This document shows, in pieces, positions 25,248 to 35,188 of a DNA stretch of 64,000 bases; positions within the stretch are counted from its first letter, which is position 1; each line of letters begins with the position of its first letter. Origin of the DNA: Pedobacter sp. KBW06 (GTDB taxonomy: Bacteria; Bacteroidota; Bacteroidia; Sphingobacteriales; Sphingobacteriaceae). The stretch covers positions 613,343-677,342 of the forward strand of contig NZ_QAJL01000003.1 of assembly GCF_003852525.1 (NCBI RefSeq). Reading direction: 5' to 3'. A program made the translations under genes and the position numbers. The notes under the pieces were generated by a model. That model worked only from the letters and a program-made list of their open reading frames with translations. It searched no databases and was not told the origin of the DNA.

Positions 25248-25985
25248 TTACCTTTTTCCGAAAAGTGTGTAACCAAGGCTAACTGAAAAGCCCCGGTTAT
25301 AAATCTTCCATTGACCTTCATTTCTCTCGGTATGCTCAATTAAAGGAGCAAGCCCCTGAGTATATTTAGCCTGTATGTTAATGCCATTTTTAAACTCGTA
25401 ACCCAGCCCGGCTAGCAATCCTGCATCCAGTTTTTGCGTATAATTACCAGTCTGTTTTGCATCACCAAAAATGCTTTTATCGGTATAAATCTCCCCTGAT
25501 TCATTTTTTCGCTGAATGGAGGACGATAATAACACTCCGGCATAAGGACCTAAAAAAAGCTGTAATCCTTCCAGCTGAAAAGTCAGGCTGAAAGGGGCAA
25601 TATCAAGGTATGCGTTTTTATATTTGCTGTCGAAAGCCGGATAACCTTCTTCCTCCCTCTTTAGCACGGCACCTTTTTGAAGGATGGAAAGCTCATGTTT
25701 AAAACCCCAATGCCGGCTTAATTTTGTGCACAGTTCCAACCCCAGATAATACCCGGCCAAAGAGCTGGGCTGCTCTCCGCCTGAAAACTCCTTTACTCCT
25801 GCCCCGGCAATTGTAAAACGGGAATACCCGGCTTTCAGGCCAAAACTTAATTTGCCCGGTTCTGTTGACTCTTTATTTTCTGTCAGGACTTCGAGGTCTG
25901 ACTCTGCTCGCCTTAATGCTGTCTGAGCGATTCCTGCATTGGCCAGGAACAAGCCCAGCAATACCACCATACTTATCTTTTTCAT
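25248..25985 (-). CDS. Outer-membrane beta-barrel protein, last gene of the metal efflux operon
   Basis: 245 residues with a signal peptide (MKKISMVVLLGLFLANAGIA, cut after Q). The mature part alternates amphipathic strands with Gly/aromatic turns (SFGLKAGYSRF, YYLGLELCTKL, GLLAGLGYEFKNGI) and ends in a strand finishing FSVSLGYTLFGKR, as PorT/OmpW-like barrels do. It lies 27 bases downstream of the TolC-like gene on the same strand, so it is probably co-transcribed with the efflux system. Role unknown; a metal- or stress-linked porin is a guess. Confidence 0.85.
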   Translation of the reverse strand: MKKISMVVLLGLFLANAGIAQTALRRAESDLEVLTENKESTEPGKLSFGLKAGYSRFTIAGAGVKEFSGGEQPSSLAGYYLGLELCTKLSRHWGFKHELSILQKGAVLKREEEGYPAFDSKYKNAYLDIAPFSLTFQLEGLQLFLGPYAGVLLSSSIQRKNESGEIYTDKSIFGDAKQTGNYTQKLDAGLLAGLGYEFKNGINIQAKYTQGLAPLIEHTERNEGQWKIYNRGFSVSLGYTLFGKR

Positions 25986-26012
25986 TTCTTATTTTTTTAC
26001 CGTTAATCCCAT

Positions 26013-27308
26013 TTAAAATTCGATATCCCAAATCCCTGCGGCCCTTTCCAGTTCCAGCAATGTATTTCCACAGGCGTTCCATGTCTCCAGATAACTCTGC
26101 TGAACCTCATTAAATGTTCGCTGGGCATTGAGCACTTCCAGAAGTGAAGTTTCTCCCCGTTTATAGCTGTACACCTTGCCATCCAATACTTTCTGTGCAT
26201 CCTCCAGCATTCCTCCTGAAAACTGTTCGACCTGCTTTCGGCTCGCCAGGTAATTATAATAAGCCTGTGTCACCTCTGTCTGAATCTGCAGTTCGGTTTG
26301 CTGGTATAAGACTTCGTTCTGCTGAACGCCATACTTGGCAGCCCTCAATGCCCCGGGATTCTGGTTGGAAAACTTCAAAGGAATGCTGAACCCTATCGTG
26401 ACATTTGTTGAAGAAGGTGTTGGTGCCACGGCATTGGCCACCACTGAATTTGAAGCGACACCAAGAGACAAGCCCAAATCAAGCGTTCTGCTGGCTTTAG
26501 CCAGTTTAAGTGCCCATTTAGACACCTCAGTGCTTTTTAATGCAGCCAGCAGGTCCGTACGGCGATTCTGAGCATTCAGGATCAGCTCTTGCAGGTTGAA
26601 AATCCTTTCGAGCTTTTTCAGGTCAACATCAGGTGCGTAAAAGGTATCCTGTTGTTTTGATCCGCTCCACATGTTCAGGCTCGCCAAAGCTGCTTTCCAA
26701 TCTGCCTCCTGCTGAAAAACTTCGTTCAGCTGTGATGCGGCCTCCAGTCTGGATTGCCTGGCATCAACCCCTGATATCGCGCCCAGTTTTAATCGAATGC
26801 TGTCCGAGCTGCTCAGTTTTTTCATCATGGCATAAGAATTCATTTTTAGCCGCAGCAATGCCTTTTCCTTTACCGCATTCAGGTAAGCCAGGGTTGCGTC
26901 AGCCCTTAGGTTTCGGAAATAATCGTCTAGTAAAAGCTGAGCCAGCTCCGCTTCCCTGTTGGCCAGGTTAATCCTGGCCTTTCGTTTACCACCCATTTCC
27001 AGCGTATAGCTCAGGCCAGAACTGATTTCGTATCCCATTTTCATACGCCGTTGCCCATGATCTCCTGCTCCAAAGCTCAACTCAGGATCAGGAAAAACCC
27101 TTGCACTCAAGGCATCCGCCTCCGCAATGCTCACTTTAAATTTTTCGGCAGCATAACCCAGGTTATTCTGCCCAACCATTTTCAAATAAGCCGGAAAAGA
27201 GAGTTTAAGCTGATAAAAACCGGTATCCACCTGAGCATGGACACTGTGGCCAAAAATTAGCAGCAACAGGATTAAAAAACCTTTTTTATATTCATTAAGT
27301 AAGTTCAT
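26013..27308 (-). CDS. TolC-family outer-membrane efflux channel (CzcC-like)
   Basis: 431 residues with a signal peptide ending SVHAQ. Long alpha-helical hairpins with heptad-like pattern repeat twice (residues ~50-210 and ~250-420), the usual TolC fold; YKRGETSLLEVLNAQRTFNE is the family signature. It should form the trans-periplasmic duct for the RND pump encoded just upstream; the pump gene overlaps its start by 14 bases. Confidence 0.93.
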   Translation of the reverse strand: MNLLNEYKKGFLILLLLIFGHSVHAQVDTGFYQLKLSFPAYLKMVGQNNLGYAAEKFKVSIAEADALSARVFPDPELSFGAGDHGQRRMKMGYEISSGLSYTLEMGGKRKARINLANREAELAQLLLDDYFRNLRADATLAYLNAVKEKALLRLKMNSYAMMKKLSSSDSIRLKLGAISGVDARQSRLEAASQLNEVFQQEADWKAALASLNMWSGSKQQDTFYAPDVDLKKLERIFNLQELILNAQNRRTDLLAALKSTEVSKWALKLAKASRTLDLGLSLGVASNSVVANAVAPTPSSTNVTIGFSIPLKFSNQNPGALRAAKYGVQQNEVLYQQTELQIQTEVTQAYYNYLASRKQVEQFSGGMLEDAQKVLDGKVYSYKRGETSLLEVLNAQRTFNEVQQSYLETWNACGNTLLELERAAGIWDIEF

Positions 27309-30300
27309 CGGTGTTGGAATTAGTAGTTAATAATTGGATTTTACCAGTTGCAGCATCCGCTTCAGCCCTACGCTCCAACAGGTAATAAAGTGCTGGAAGG
27401 GCATACAAAGTAATGGCCGTAGAGAAAAGTAAACCATAAACGATGACGGTAGCCAGGGGCCGTTGTACATCTGAACCGATCCCTGTAGCCAATGAGGCTG
27501 GCAACAAGCCAAGAACGGCTACCGTAGCCGTCATCAATACCGGCCGGAAACGATGTTTTGCACCTTCAATTACCGCGTTTTTCAACGCCATCCCCTGCTT
27601 TCGCAAGCTATTGATATGCGAAAGCATGATGACCCCATTCTGTATCGCCACGCCAAAAAGCGCAATAAAGCCAACGGCAGAAGAGACATTGAGCGTCATC
27701 CCCCTGAGGTTTAAAGCCAGCATTCCGCCAAACAAAGCGAGAGGAACAATGGTCAGGATCAGTGCCGCCTGATTAAACTTGCCGAAGGCGACATAAAGCA
27801 GTAAAAACATGATCGCCAGCGCCAGGGGAACAATTACCAGCAACCTGGAATAGGCACGATTCTGGTTTTCAAACTGTCCGCCCCACTGGATGCTGTACTT
27901 CTGATGGCCGTACGTAATGTTCTTTTCAATTTTCGCTTTAGCCTCTTTAAGTAAAGAAGATAGGTCCGTACCCCTCATGTTAAGCTTTACCGTGAGATGC
28001 CTCCGGTTCGTCTCTCTCGTGATCGTACTCTCTCCGGTACTCAGCCCGATGTCTGCGACCTGCGACAAAGGGATTTTAGCCCCCTCATTGTTTGTCAGCA
28101 TGAGGTTCCCGATTTTCTCAGGACTATCCCTGCTGTCTTCTTTATAGCGGCAGGTCAGCTCATACACCTTATTGCCCATGAATACCTGAGAAATTGCTTT
28201 TCCACCTATTGCAACCTCGATCAGGTTTCCTACATCGGCTACATTTAAACCATACTGAGCGATTTTCTCCCGGTCTGCCCGAATCTGCAATTGCGGCAAT
28301 GGTGGTTCCTGGTCAATCGCAATGTCTACCGCTCCTTTAACGGTTTTCAGCGTTCGCCGGATGTCCTCTGCGATTCTCCTGCTTTCCTTAAAGTCATCAC
28401 CATAAACCTTTACGACCAGCTCACTATGTGCCCCTGAAATCTTATCCATCACCCCATCAATCATCGGCTGTGCAAAACCCACAGTATAGCCGGGCATGCT
28501 TTCATATTCTTTCGACAATTCAGCGATCAGGTCTGCTTTGGTTTTCCCCCGCGGCCATTGGCTATAAGGCAAAATTCCGATGGAGCATTCAAAGTGGGCC
28601 GCGGTAAAAGGATCGGTTCCATCGTCGTTTCTCCCGGCCTGAATCATCATATAGGTCACCTCCTTATGTTTCATCGTCCGATGACGAAGCGTATCGCTCA
28701 TCTCCCTGGATTTCTCCACCGTGATCCCCGGAGGAAGCTGAACCTGCAACCATATAGACCCCTCATCAAGAGGAGGCAAGAAATCTTTTCCTACAGTAAC
28801 ACTTAAAACAAGACCCGATACAAGCACAAATGCCAAAGGCAGAAAAACCCTGCCCGGCCGCGCCATGATTTTGCTGGTCCTGCTGTAATAAGCAAGGCTC
28901 AGTTTCTCCAGCCATTTGTTGTGATACAACTTTTTAGGCTTGCGGTAAGTCAGGTATGCGAGGCCCGGAATCAACAACAATGCAACGGCCAGCGCACCAA
29001 ATAAAGCATAGCCAACTGTAAACGCCATTGGTGTAAACAGCTTCTTTTCTACCCGTTCAAAAGCAAATAAAGGCAGGTAGGCGGTGATGATAATCAAGGT
29101 GGCAAAGAAGATCGGTTTTGCAACGCTAAAAGCACGATTGGCAATAGACTGCTCTTCCAGCACCTCCTCCGGATGATCCTCTCTTTTCTTGAGAATTGTT
29201 TCCATCATCACGATGGCTCCATCCACGATGATTCCAAAATCTATCGCCCCCAGAGAAAGCAAATTCGCTGGAATATTGGTCAGTTTCATCAGGATAAAAG
29301 CAATGAGCAATGAAATGGGAATGGTAATTGCCACCAGTAATGCACCTCTCCAGCTGCCCAGAAAGACGATCAGAACAATGATCACCAGTGCCATTCCTTC
29401 GATCAGGGTATGGGATACTGTCTTTAGCGTTGTGTCTACCAGATCTGTACGGTCCAGAAAGGTATGGATCTTTACGCCTTCAGGAAGCAGGCCATTGTTG
29501 AGTTCATCTACGGATTTATTGATTCCTGCAAGAACATCTGAAGGATTTTCTCCTTTCAGAAGCAATACGATCCCCTGGATACTTTCACTATAATCACGAC
29601 TGCGATCGGTATAGCCCAGGACACCTTTACGTTCCAGTTTTCCATATTTCAATTCCCCGAGATCGCTCAGCAGAATGGGAACTCCCTTTTGGGACCTGAC
29701 CACAATGCGGCCAATGTCTTCCAGGTTCCTCAGCAGCCCGATTCCACGAACCACGTAACCCTGCTCGCCTCTGTTCAGGATGCTTCCCCCCACATTTGCA
29801 TTGTTTTTGGCAATCGTTTCTTCAACATCGCTAATATTCAACTGGTATTGCTCCAGCTTTGCAGGATCGAGTTCGATCTGATACTGAGTGGTAATGCCCC
29901 CAAAATTGGTCACATCGGCTACGCCCGAAACCTGCTTGATCCTGGGGATGATCAGCCAGTTTTGAAGGTCAGTCAGTTCCCGGAGGTCATGCCCCTTGCT
30001 TTCAATCACATAGCGGTAAATTTCGCCCGTTGGCGAAGTCAGCGGGTCCAGACCAGGCGCTGCACCATAGGGAAGCTGCACCTCCGTAAGCCGTTCCTGA
30101 ATGCGCGTACGCGCAAAATAATCGTCTGTGCCGTCGTTAAACACAATGGTGATGATAGACAGTCCAAAAGTACTTTTGCTTCGCATCACGTGCATCCCAG
30201 GCATTCCGTTCAACGCTCTTTCCACAGGAATGGTGATTTGTTGTTCTACCTCTTCCGCGGCCAGACCGGGAACCTGGGTAACAACCTGGGAGGTCACATC

Positions 30301-30426
30301 GGCAATATCAGGATAAGCTTCCACTGCAAGCTTTGTCCATGAATAATAACCAAAGACCCCCAGGAGGAGGAATAGGGCCAGCATCAGCCAGCGCTTTTGT
30401 ATGGCGGTAAGTACAATATTTTTCAT
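27295..30426 (-). CDS. czcA: HME-family RND heavy-metal efflux pump (CzcA-like)
   Basis: 1043 residues from ATG 30426 (1061 if an upstream in-frame ATG at 30480 is used; the shorter form MKNIVLTAIQKRW fits the usual start). Twelve membrane segments and two large periplasmic loops are recognisable. Membrane segment 4 carries DFGIIVDGAIVMME, the Asp-Asp-Glu pattern of divalent-cation (Zn/Co/Cd/Ni) pumps rather than the Cu/Ag type, although the usual Asn after the Glu is replaced. It should expel metal from periplasm or cytoplasm, driven by protons. Middle gene of the adaptor-pump-channel operon. Its start region is duplicated upstream (30511-30530). Confidence 0.94.
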   Translation of the reverse strand: MKNIVLTAIQKRWLMLALFLLLGVFGYYSWTKLAVEAYPDIADVTSQVVTQVPGLAAEEVEQQITIPVERALNGMPGMHVMRSKSTFGLSIITIVFNDGTDDYFARTRIQERLTEVQLPYGAAPGLDPLTSPTGEIYRYVIESKGHDLRELTDLQNWLIIPRIKQVSGVADVTNFGGITTQYQIELDPAKLEQYQLNISDVEETIAKNNANVGGSILNRGEQGYVVRGIGLLRNLEDIGRIVVRSQKGVPILLSDLGELKYGKLERKGVLGYTDRSRDYSESIQGIVLLLKGENPSDVLAGINKSVDELNNGLLPEGVKIHTFLDRTDLVDTTLKTVSHTLIEGMALVIIVLIVFLGSWRGALLVAITIPISLLIAFILMKLTNIPANLLSLGAIDFGIIVDGAIVMMETILKKREDHPEEVLEEQSIANRAFSVAKPIFFATLIIITAYLPLFAFERVEKKLFTPMAFTVGYALFGALAVALLLIPGLAYLTYRKPKKLYHNKWLEKLSLAYYSRTSKIMARPGRVFLPLAFVLVSGLVLSVTVGKDFLPPLDEGSIWLQVQLPPGITVEKSREMSDTLRHRTMKHKEVTYMMIQAGRNDDGTDPFTAAHFECSIGILPYSQWPRGKTKADLIAELSKEYESMPGYTVGFAQPMIDGVMDKISGAHSELVVKVYGDDFKESRRIAEDIRRTLKTVKGAVDIAIDQEPPLPQLQIRADREKIAQYGLNVADVGNLIEVAIGGKAISQVFMGNKVYELTCRYKEDSRDSPEKIGNLMLTNNEGAKIPLSQVADIGLSTGESTITRETNRRHLTVKLNMRGTDLSSLLKEAKAKIEKNITYGHQKYSIQWGGQFENQNRAYSRLLVIVPLALAIMFLLLYVAFGKFNQAALILTIVPLALFGGMLALNLRGMTLNVSSAVGFIALFGVAIQNGVIMLSHINSLRKQGMALKNAVIEGAKHRFRPVLMTATVAVLGLLPASLATGIGSDVQRPLATVIVYGLLFSTAITLYALPALYYLLERRAEADAATGKIQLLTTNSNTDELT

Positions 30427-30530
30427 CAGAATATATTTGTTTTTCAATGGTAATGAAGCGATCATGATCTTAATATTCATTTCGTTATGTGATCTGTAAG
30501 ATCATGATGGTTTCATCAGAATATATTTGT
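30421..30530 (-). repeat. Duplicated translation-start region with internal inverted repeat
   Basis: TTTCATCAGAATATATTTGT occurs at 30421-30440 and 30511-30530; with mismatches the repeat extends to about 36 bases, and the period is exactly 90. On the minus strand each copy reads ACAAATATATTCTGATGAAA; the downstream copy is the pump start, the upstream copy opens a four-codon ORF (MKPS, then stop) in the same frame. Between them, ATCATGATCTTA at 30461-30472 is perfectly inverted at 30497-30508. Confidence 0.75.
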
Positions 30531-30564
30531 CGCTTAATGGTTATGACTTGTATTAATTCGGCTT

Positions 30565-31671
30565 TTACTTTGCTTCAAGCAGGTAAAAACCACCTTCAGT
30601 GACGATTGTTTCTCCCGGTTTAAGCCCGGACGTGATCATCATTTCCCCCTGATCAACAGCGGCTGTTTCGACTTTCCGGCGCACAAATTTCCCCGGAGCA
30701 GTCTGCAGGAACACAAAACTGTTATCGTTCATCTGGAAAACAGACGAAACAGGCACCGCAGCCGTATTTTGAGGACTATCCTTGAAACTGACTGTTACGT
30801 ACATCCCCGGTTTAAGGGCATAATCCTTATTTTCACATTCGATCAGCACCTTCACGCTCCTTGTCTCTTCGTCGATTAAATCTTCGACACGATAGACCCT
30901 GCCCTTGATTTTGCGTCCCGGATAAGCCGCTACCGCGATCGTCGTTTCGTCGCCCTGATGTATAAAGCGGATGTCCTTTTCTTTCACCTGTCCGGCAATC
31001 CAGACTTTGTTCAGTTCTGCGATTTTTGCATGAGGAGCCTCGTCGCTTTTCAGGTAATGTCCCGTCACCAGGTCATTTTGAATGACCTCTCCTTTGATGG
31101 GAGAACGAATGATCAATGGCTGTCCCAGAACCAGTTTATCCGGGTCAGTCTGGTAGATCCTGAGGGCAGCCCTAACATTTTCATACTCCTTTAAAATCAG
31201 CTCATAAGAAGCTTCTGCCTCTTCCAGATCTTTAACTGAACCCACTTCATTTTTTTTGAGGTCCCGCTGACGTTTTAAATTCAACAATGCCTTCTTTAAT
31301 TCGGACTTTGCAGCGAAATAATTCTTCTGGGTTTCTATAAATTCAGCGGATACCATTTCAAAAAGCGGAGTTCCGGGATCGACCTTCATTCCAAGTTTCA
31401 GAAACACTTTGACCACCCTTCCGGAGAACGGTGCTGCGATGTCTGCAAAGAAGTTTGGAATGGCCTTTACTGTTCCTGCACTACTGAGTGTCATACGGTA
31501 GGCAGTTTCTGCAACCGTATCCAGTTTTAGTTTATGCTGCAGGTTTGAGTTCGCTGCGATGAGCACCGTATCGCCTGAGAGCTGATAATTTACAGCTTGT
31601 TCTTTGTCTTTTTTTTGGGCACAGGAAGCCATGAGCAGTAAGAAACTGCCGGTCAGTAAAATCTGTTTCAT
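30565..31671 (-). CDS. RND periplasmic adaptor lipoprotein (CzcB-like)
   Basis: 368 residues. The start MKQILLTGSFLLLMASC is a lipoprotein signal. A beta-barrel/lipoyl arrangement (IAAPFSGRVVKVFLKLGMKV ... IIRSPIKGEVIQNDLVTGHY) surrounds a helical hairpin (about 105-165), and the C-terminal part has KPGMYVTVSF and GLKPGETIVTEGGFYL. It links the RND pump to the outer-membrane channel. No His-rich N-terminal metal domain is present. First gene of the efflux operon, 117 bases after mgtA ends; a separate promoter is possible. Confidence 0.93.
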   Translation of the reverse strand: MKQILLTGSFLLLMASCAQKKDKEQAVNYQLSGDTVLIAANSNLQHKLKLDTVAETAYRMTLSSAGTVKAIPNFFADIAAPFSGRVVKVFLKLGMKVDPGTPLFEMVSAEFIETQKNYFAAKSELKKALLNLKRQRDLKKNEVGSVKDLEEAEASYELILKEYENVRAALRIYQTDPDKLVLGQPLIIRSPIKGEVIQNDLVTGHYLKSDEAPHAKIAELNKVWIAGQVKEKDIRFIHQGDETTIAVAAYPGRKIKGRVYRVEDLIDEETRSVKVLIECENKDYALKPGMYVTVSFKDSPQNTAAVPVSSVFQMNDNSFVFLQTAPGKFVRRKVETAAVDQGEMMITSGLKPGETIVTEGGFYLLEAK

Positions 31672-31788
31672 TGGTGTTGTTTTTTACGTTTGAAAGAGAG
31701 AATTTCCAGCGCAAAATCTCATAGTCCGATGTTTACAAGGACTAAACTCTCTATTTTTACAATTTTTAAATGATTTTTATTCAAATAC

Positions 31789-34473
31789 TTACAGCCATTG
31801 ACTAAACTTTTTAATGAACAAAGATTTCACATATTGAGTTAGCAAACAATAGCCAGTCAGGATGCCGATGAGCCATGGAAAATAGGTAAGCGGCAAGGCT
31901 TGGAGCTTCAATATTCCGGCAAAAGGACTAAAAGGAATTGCGATTCCGACCAGCATAATTAAGGTCGTTAATGCGACTACCGGAGTTGTTGCCCAGCTTT
32001 GAATAAAAGGAATTTTCCTGGTCCGGATCATGTGCACAATCAGCGTTTGCGACAACAGTCCTTCCACAAACCAGCCGGTCTGGAACAGCGTCTGGTGTTC
32101 CGGGGCATTGGCTTTAAAAACAAAGAACAGCACTGCAAATGTGGCATAGTCGAAGATGGAGCTGATCGGCCCGATATACATCATAAACCGGCTGATCCCC
32201 GCTGCATCCCATTTTTGAGGTTTTTCTAGAAAGTCTTCATCCATTCTGTCCCAGGGGATAGAAATCTGTGAGATGTCATACAGCAGGTTCTGAATTAACA
32301 GGTGGATTGGCAACATGGGTAAAAAGGGAAGAAATGCACTGGCCCCCAGCATACTGAACATGTTTCCAAAATTGCTGCTGGCAGTCATTTTGATGTATTT
32401 GATGATGTTTCCAAAGGTTCTGCGCCCATAGATCACCCCTTTACGGAGTACCATCAGGTCCTTTTCCAGCAAAATGATATCGGCACTTTCCTTGGCAATA
32501 TCCACAGCCGTATCGACTGAAATGCCCACATCTGCATCTCTTAGCGCAGCAGCATCATTGATCCCATCCCCCATAAAGCCAACGGTATGACCTTTCAACT
32601 GCAGCAATTTCACAATTCTTGATTTCTGAATGGGGCTGAGCTTGGCAAAAATACTGGTCTCCGCAAGCCGGGCAGAAAGTTCCTCATCACTCATCTGTTC
32701 CAGTTCATTGCCCAGTAAGACCTGCTGAAAGGGAATTCCTACATCCCTGCAGATTTTCCTCGTTACAATATCATTATCACCGGTCAGGACTTTTACGCTG
32801 ACGCCCAGTTTCTGTAACCCTTCAATTGCAGGTTTAGCAGAGGGCTTTGCAGGATCAAGAAAGCCGATAAACCCGGTTAGGATCATCTTTTGCTCATCCC
32901 CTACCGTATAGTTCGCCGGGCGTCCTTCATGTTCCTTTATCGCAACCAGCAGTACCCTCAGTCCATCTGCATTGAGTTTACGGGAAATGCGGAGCACAGT
33001 ATTCCTCATGGTTTCATCCATAGGAACAATGCCATCTTTTTCGATGTGAAGCCGGCGGTCTTCTCCCGGATCGAAAGCATGCGAACAGAGGTCCAGCATT
33101 TCTTCCACCGCTCCTTTACAGATCAGCAGCTGTTTTCCGTTTTTCTGTTCCAGGATCACGCTCATACGTCTCCGCTGAAAGTCAAACGGAATCTCGTCCA
33201 CCTTCACATAATCCTCTTCCACCTTCAGGTAGTCATGAAGCTCTACATGCTCCAAAACAGCCAGATCAAGCAGGTTTTTCAATCCGGTTTGATGGAAACT
33301 ATTGAAATAGGCCCATTTCAGTACCTCATCATCTTCTTCACCAAATACGTTCAAGTGCCTTTCCAGGATGATCTTATCCATCGTCAGCGTTCCTGTTTTA
33401 TCCGTACAGAGCACATCCATCGCCCCGATATTCTGAATGGCATTCAGCCGTTTCACAATAACTTTGCGTTTGCTCATGTTCTTGGCCCCTTTGGCCAGAT
33501 TTGCCGTCACAATCATAGGCAGCATTTCCGGGGTGAGGCCTACAGCAACAGCAATTCCAAACAATAGGGCCTCAAACCAGTCGCCCTTGGTTAATCCGTT
33601 CAGGAGAAAAATAAGCGGCACCATCACCAGCATAAATCGGATCAGCAGCCAGCTCACTTTGTTGACCCCTTTATCAAAGCTTGTTTCCGCACGTTTTCCG
33701 GTAATTGCTTTTCCGATAGAACCGAAATAGGTCAGATTGCCGGTTGTCACGACGATAGCCGTTGCCGTTCCACTCAGCACATTGGTTCCCATAAAGCAGA
33801 TGTTATCCAATTCCAAAGGAGATTTATGATCGGCATCCGGGATCAGTTCCCCGTTCTTTTCCAGAGGAAGAGATTCCCCGGTCAGCATCGCCTGACTCAC
33901 AAAAAGGTCTTTTGACGTGATGATGCGGATATCCGCCGGGATCATATCCCCTGCACTTAAAAAGATCACATCTCCCGGAACGATATTTTTGATATCGATC
34001 TCCTTCCTGCCCCCTATTTTACGGAGTACATTGACCGTGGTTTTCACCATACTTTTCAATTGTTCTGCCGCGCGGTTACTGCTGTATTCCTGCCAGAAAC
34101 GCAATAATGAACTTAGCACCACCATCAGGCCTACCACTATCACCGTTTTATAATCCCGCTCAGGCGTTTTAACCAACCATACATCCATTATAAATGAAAT
34201 GACAGCCAAGATCATCAACACGGCAATAAAAGGGTTTAGAAAGGCTTGAAATAACTGAACATACCAGGCCGGTGCTTTTTCATGCTGAATTTCATTTAAT
34301 CCAAACATTTTTCTCTTTTCTGCAATCTGGGATGGTCCCAGTCCTTCTTTATTGCTGCTCAGCATGGCATAAAAGAAGTCCTGGTCTCCCCTTGAAGCAT
34401 TTCTCAATTTGGTTACTGCTACATCATCGAAGCCTGAGACCGCTTTCTGATGGTTCGTTTTTAGTGTTTTCAT
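31789..34473 (-). CDS. mgtA: Magnesium-translocating P-type ATPase
   Basis: 894 residues of the P3-type ATPase family. Visible are the actuator motif SQAMLTGESLPLEK, the phosphorylation site CTDKTGTLTMD (about residue 356), the ATP-binding FDFQRRRMSVIL, and the hinge MGDGINDAAALRDADVGIS. Ten membrane segments are expected. It imports Mg2+ into the cytoplasm at ATP cost when Mg2+ is scarce. The ATG overlaps the stop of mgtC by four bases, so translation is coupled. Confidence 0.96.
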   Translation of the reverse strand: MKTLKTNHQKAVSGFDDVAVTKLRNASRGDQDFFYAMLSSNKEGLGPSQIAEKRKMFGLNEIQHEKAPAWYVQLFQAFLNPFIAVLMILAVISFIMDVWLVKTPERDYKTVIVVGLMVVLSSLLRFWQEYSSNRAAEQLKSMVKTTVNVLRKIGGRKEIDIKNIVPGDVIFLSAGDMIPADIRIITSKDLFVSQAMLTGESLPLEKNGELIPDADHKSPLELDNICFMGTNVLSGTATAIVVTTGNLTYFGSIGKAITGKRAETSFDKGVNKVSWLLIRFMLVMVPLIFLLNGLTKGDWFEALLFGIAVAVGLTPEMLPMIVTANLAKGAKNMSKRKVIVKRLNAIQNIGAMDVLCTDKTGTLTMDKIILERHLNVFGEEDDEVLKWAYFNSFHQTGLKNLLDLAVLEHVELHDYLKVEEDYVKVDEIPFDFQRRRMSVILEQKNGKQLLICKGAVEEMLDLCSHAFDPGEDRRLHIEKDGIVPMDETMRNTVLRISRKLNADGLRVLLVAIKEHEGRPANYTVGDEQKMILTGFIGFLDPAKPSAKPAIEGLQKLGVSVKVLTGDNDIVTRKICRDVGIPFQQVLLGNELEQMSDEELSARLAETSIFAKLSPIQKSRIVKLLQLKGHTVGFMGDGINDAAALRDADVGISVDTAVDIAKESADIILLEKDLMVLRKGVIYGRRTFGNIIKYIKMTASSNFGNMFSMLGASAFLPFLPMLPIHLLIQNLLYDISQISIPWDRMDEDFLEKPQKWDAAGISRFMMYIGPISSIFDYATFAVLFFVFKANAPEHQTLFQTGWFVEGLLSQTLIVHMIRTRKIPFIQSWATTPVVALTTLIMLVGIAIPFSPFAGILKLQALPLTYFPWLIGILTGYCLLTQYVKSLFIKKFSQWL

Positions 34474-35180
34474 AACTCTGATTGTTGTCCTGTTAATTCC
34501 CAGCTCACCCTCATCACCTCGCTCTCGATCGTCAGCCTGCTCACCATTTTCTCCATCAGCTCGTCCTGATTGCCGGCCGCAATGATCTCAGCAGTGATGA
34601 TCGCATTTGCGGGATCTCCATTATCGCTGCTGGTCAATGCCCTCAGCATTAATTTATCATGGTTCCCCAGGTGTTGCAGCAAGAGGACACGAATGTGATT
34701 TTCTACCGTTTCTTTGCACTTGATTGAGATCAGGTATTCCGTATCCGACGATTCGCTTTTATGAAAAATGGAGATTTTACCCAGCTTCAGACCCAACGGG
34801 CGTAACATCAGATGTGCCATCACGATAAAAGCGGCACCGATGGCTGCTTCCGAAATAAAGCCCATTCCACACAATGCGCCGATTGCTGCAGAACACCAGA
34901 GTGTAGCCGCGGTATTGAGTCCGCGGACATTTGTCCCATCTTTCATGATGACACCGGCACCCAGAAACCCGATGCCGCTAACGATATAAGAAGCAACCCG
35001 GCCACTGGCATCGCCTCCGATTTTTACGGCAAGCGTAATGAAGATTGCAGCACCCAGAGACACCAGCGTATTGGTCCGTAAACCTGCGATACGCTGACGC
35101 CATTGGCGTTCTATGCCGATTCCGGCGCCCAAAGTAAGCGCCAGTAAAAGGCGCGTTGTGAAGTCTAATGTAGTTAACAT
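34470..35180 (-). CDS. mgtC: MgtC/SapB family membrane protein
   Basis: 236 residues. Four to five N-terminal helices contain GAGIGIERQWRQRIAGLRT, VSLGAAIFI, YIVSGIGFLGAGVIMKDG and NTAATLWCSAAIGALCGMG, all hallmarks of MgtC/SapB. The C-terminal ~90 residues form an ACT-like cytoplasmic domain (EYLISIKCKETVENHIRVLL). In other bacteria MgtC helps survival at low Mg2+ and modulates F-type ATPase. It is the first gene of the mgtC-mgtA pair; its 207-base upstream region has RR-box-like repeats, a promoter box, a leader ORF and a hairpin. Confidence 0.95.
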   Translation of the reverse strand: MLTTLDFTTRLLLALTLGAGIGIERQWRQRIAGLRTNTLVSLGAAIFITLAVKIGGDASGRVASYIVSGIGFLGAGVIMKDGTNVRGLNTAATLWCSAAIGALCGMGFISEAAIGAAFIVMAHLMLRPLGLKLGKISIFHKSESSDTEYLISIKCKETVENHIRVLLLQHLGNHDKLMLRALTSSDNGDPANAIITAEIIAAGNQDELMEKMVSRLTIESEVMRVSWELTGQQSEL

Positions 35181-35188
35181 GGCTTTTG

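Noticed and set aside
28142-30342. Antisense ORFs over the RND pump, the longest 217 codons
   Set aside because: Shadows of a well-recognised family gene; no start context or domain.
31723-31748. TAGTCC/GGACTA dyad before the CzcB-like gene
   Set aside because: Six-base arms are short and frequent by chance; noted but not called an operator.
32890-33567. 225-codon plus-strand ORF inside mgtA
   Set aside because: It is antisense to the P-type ATPase motifs and its translation is His/Phe-rich noise.
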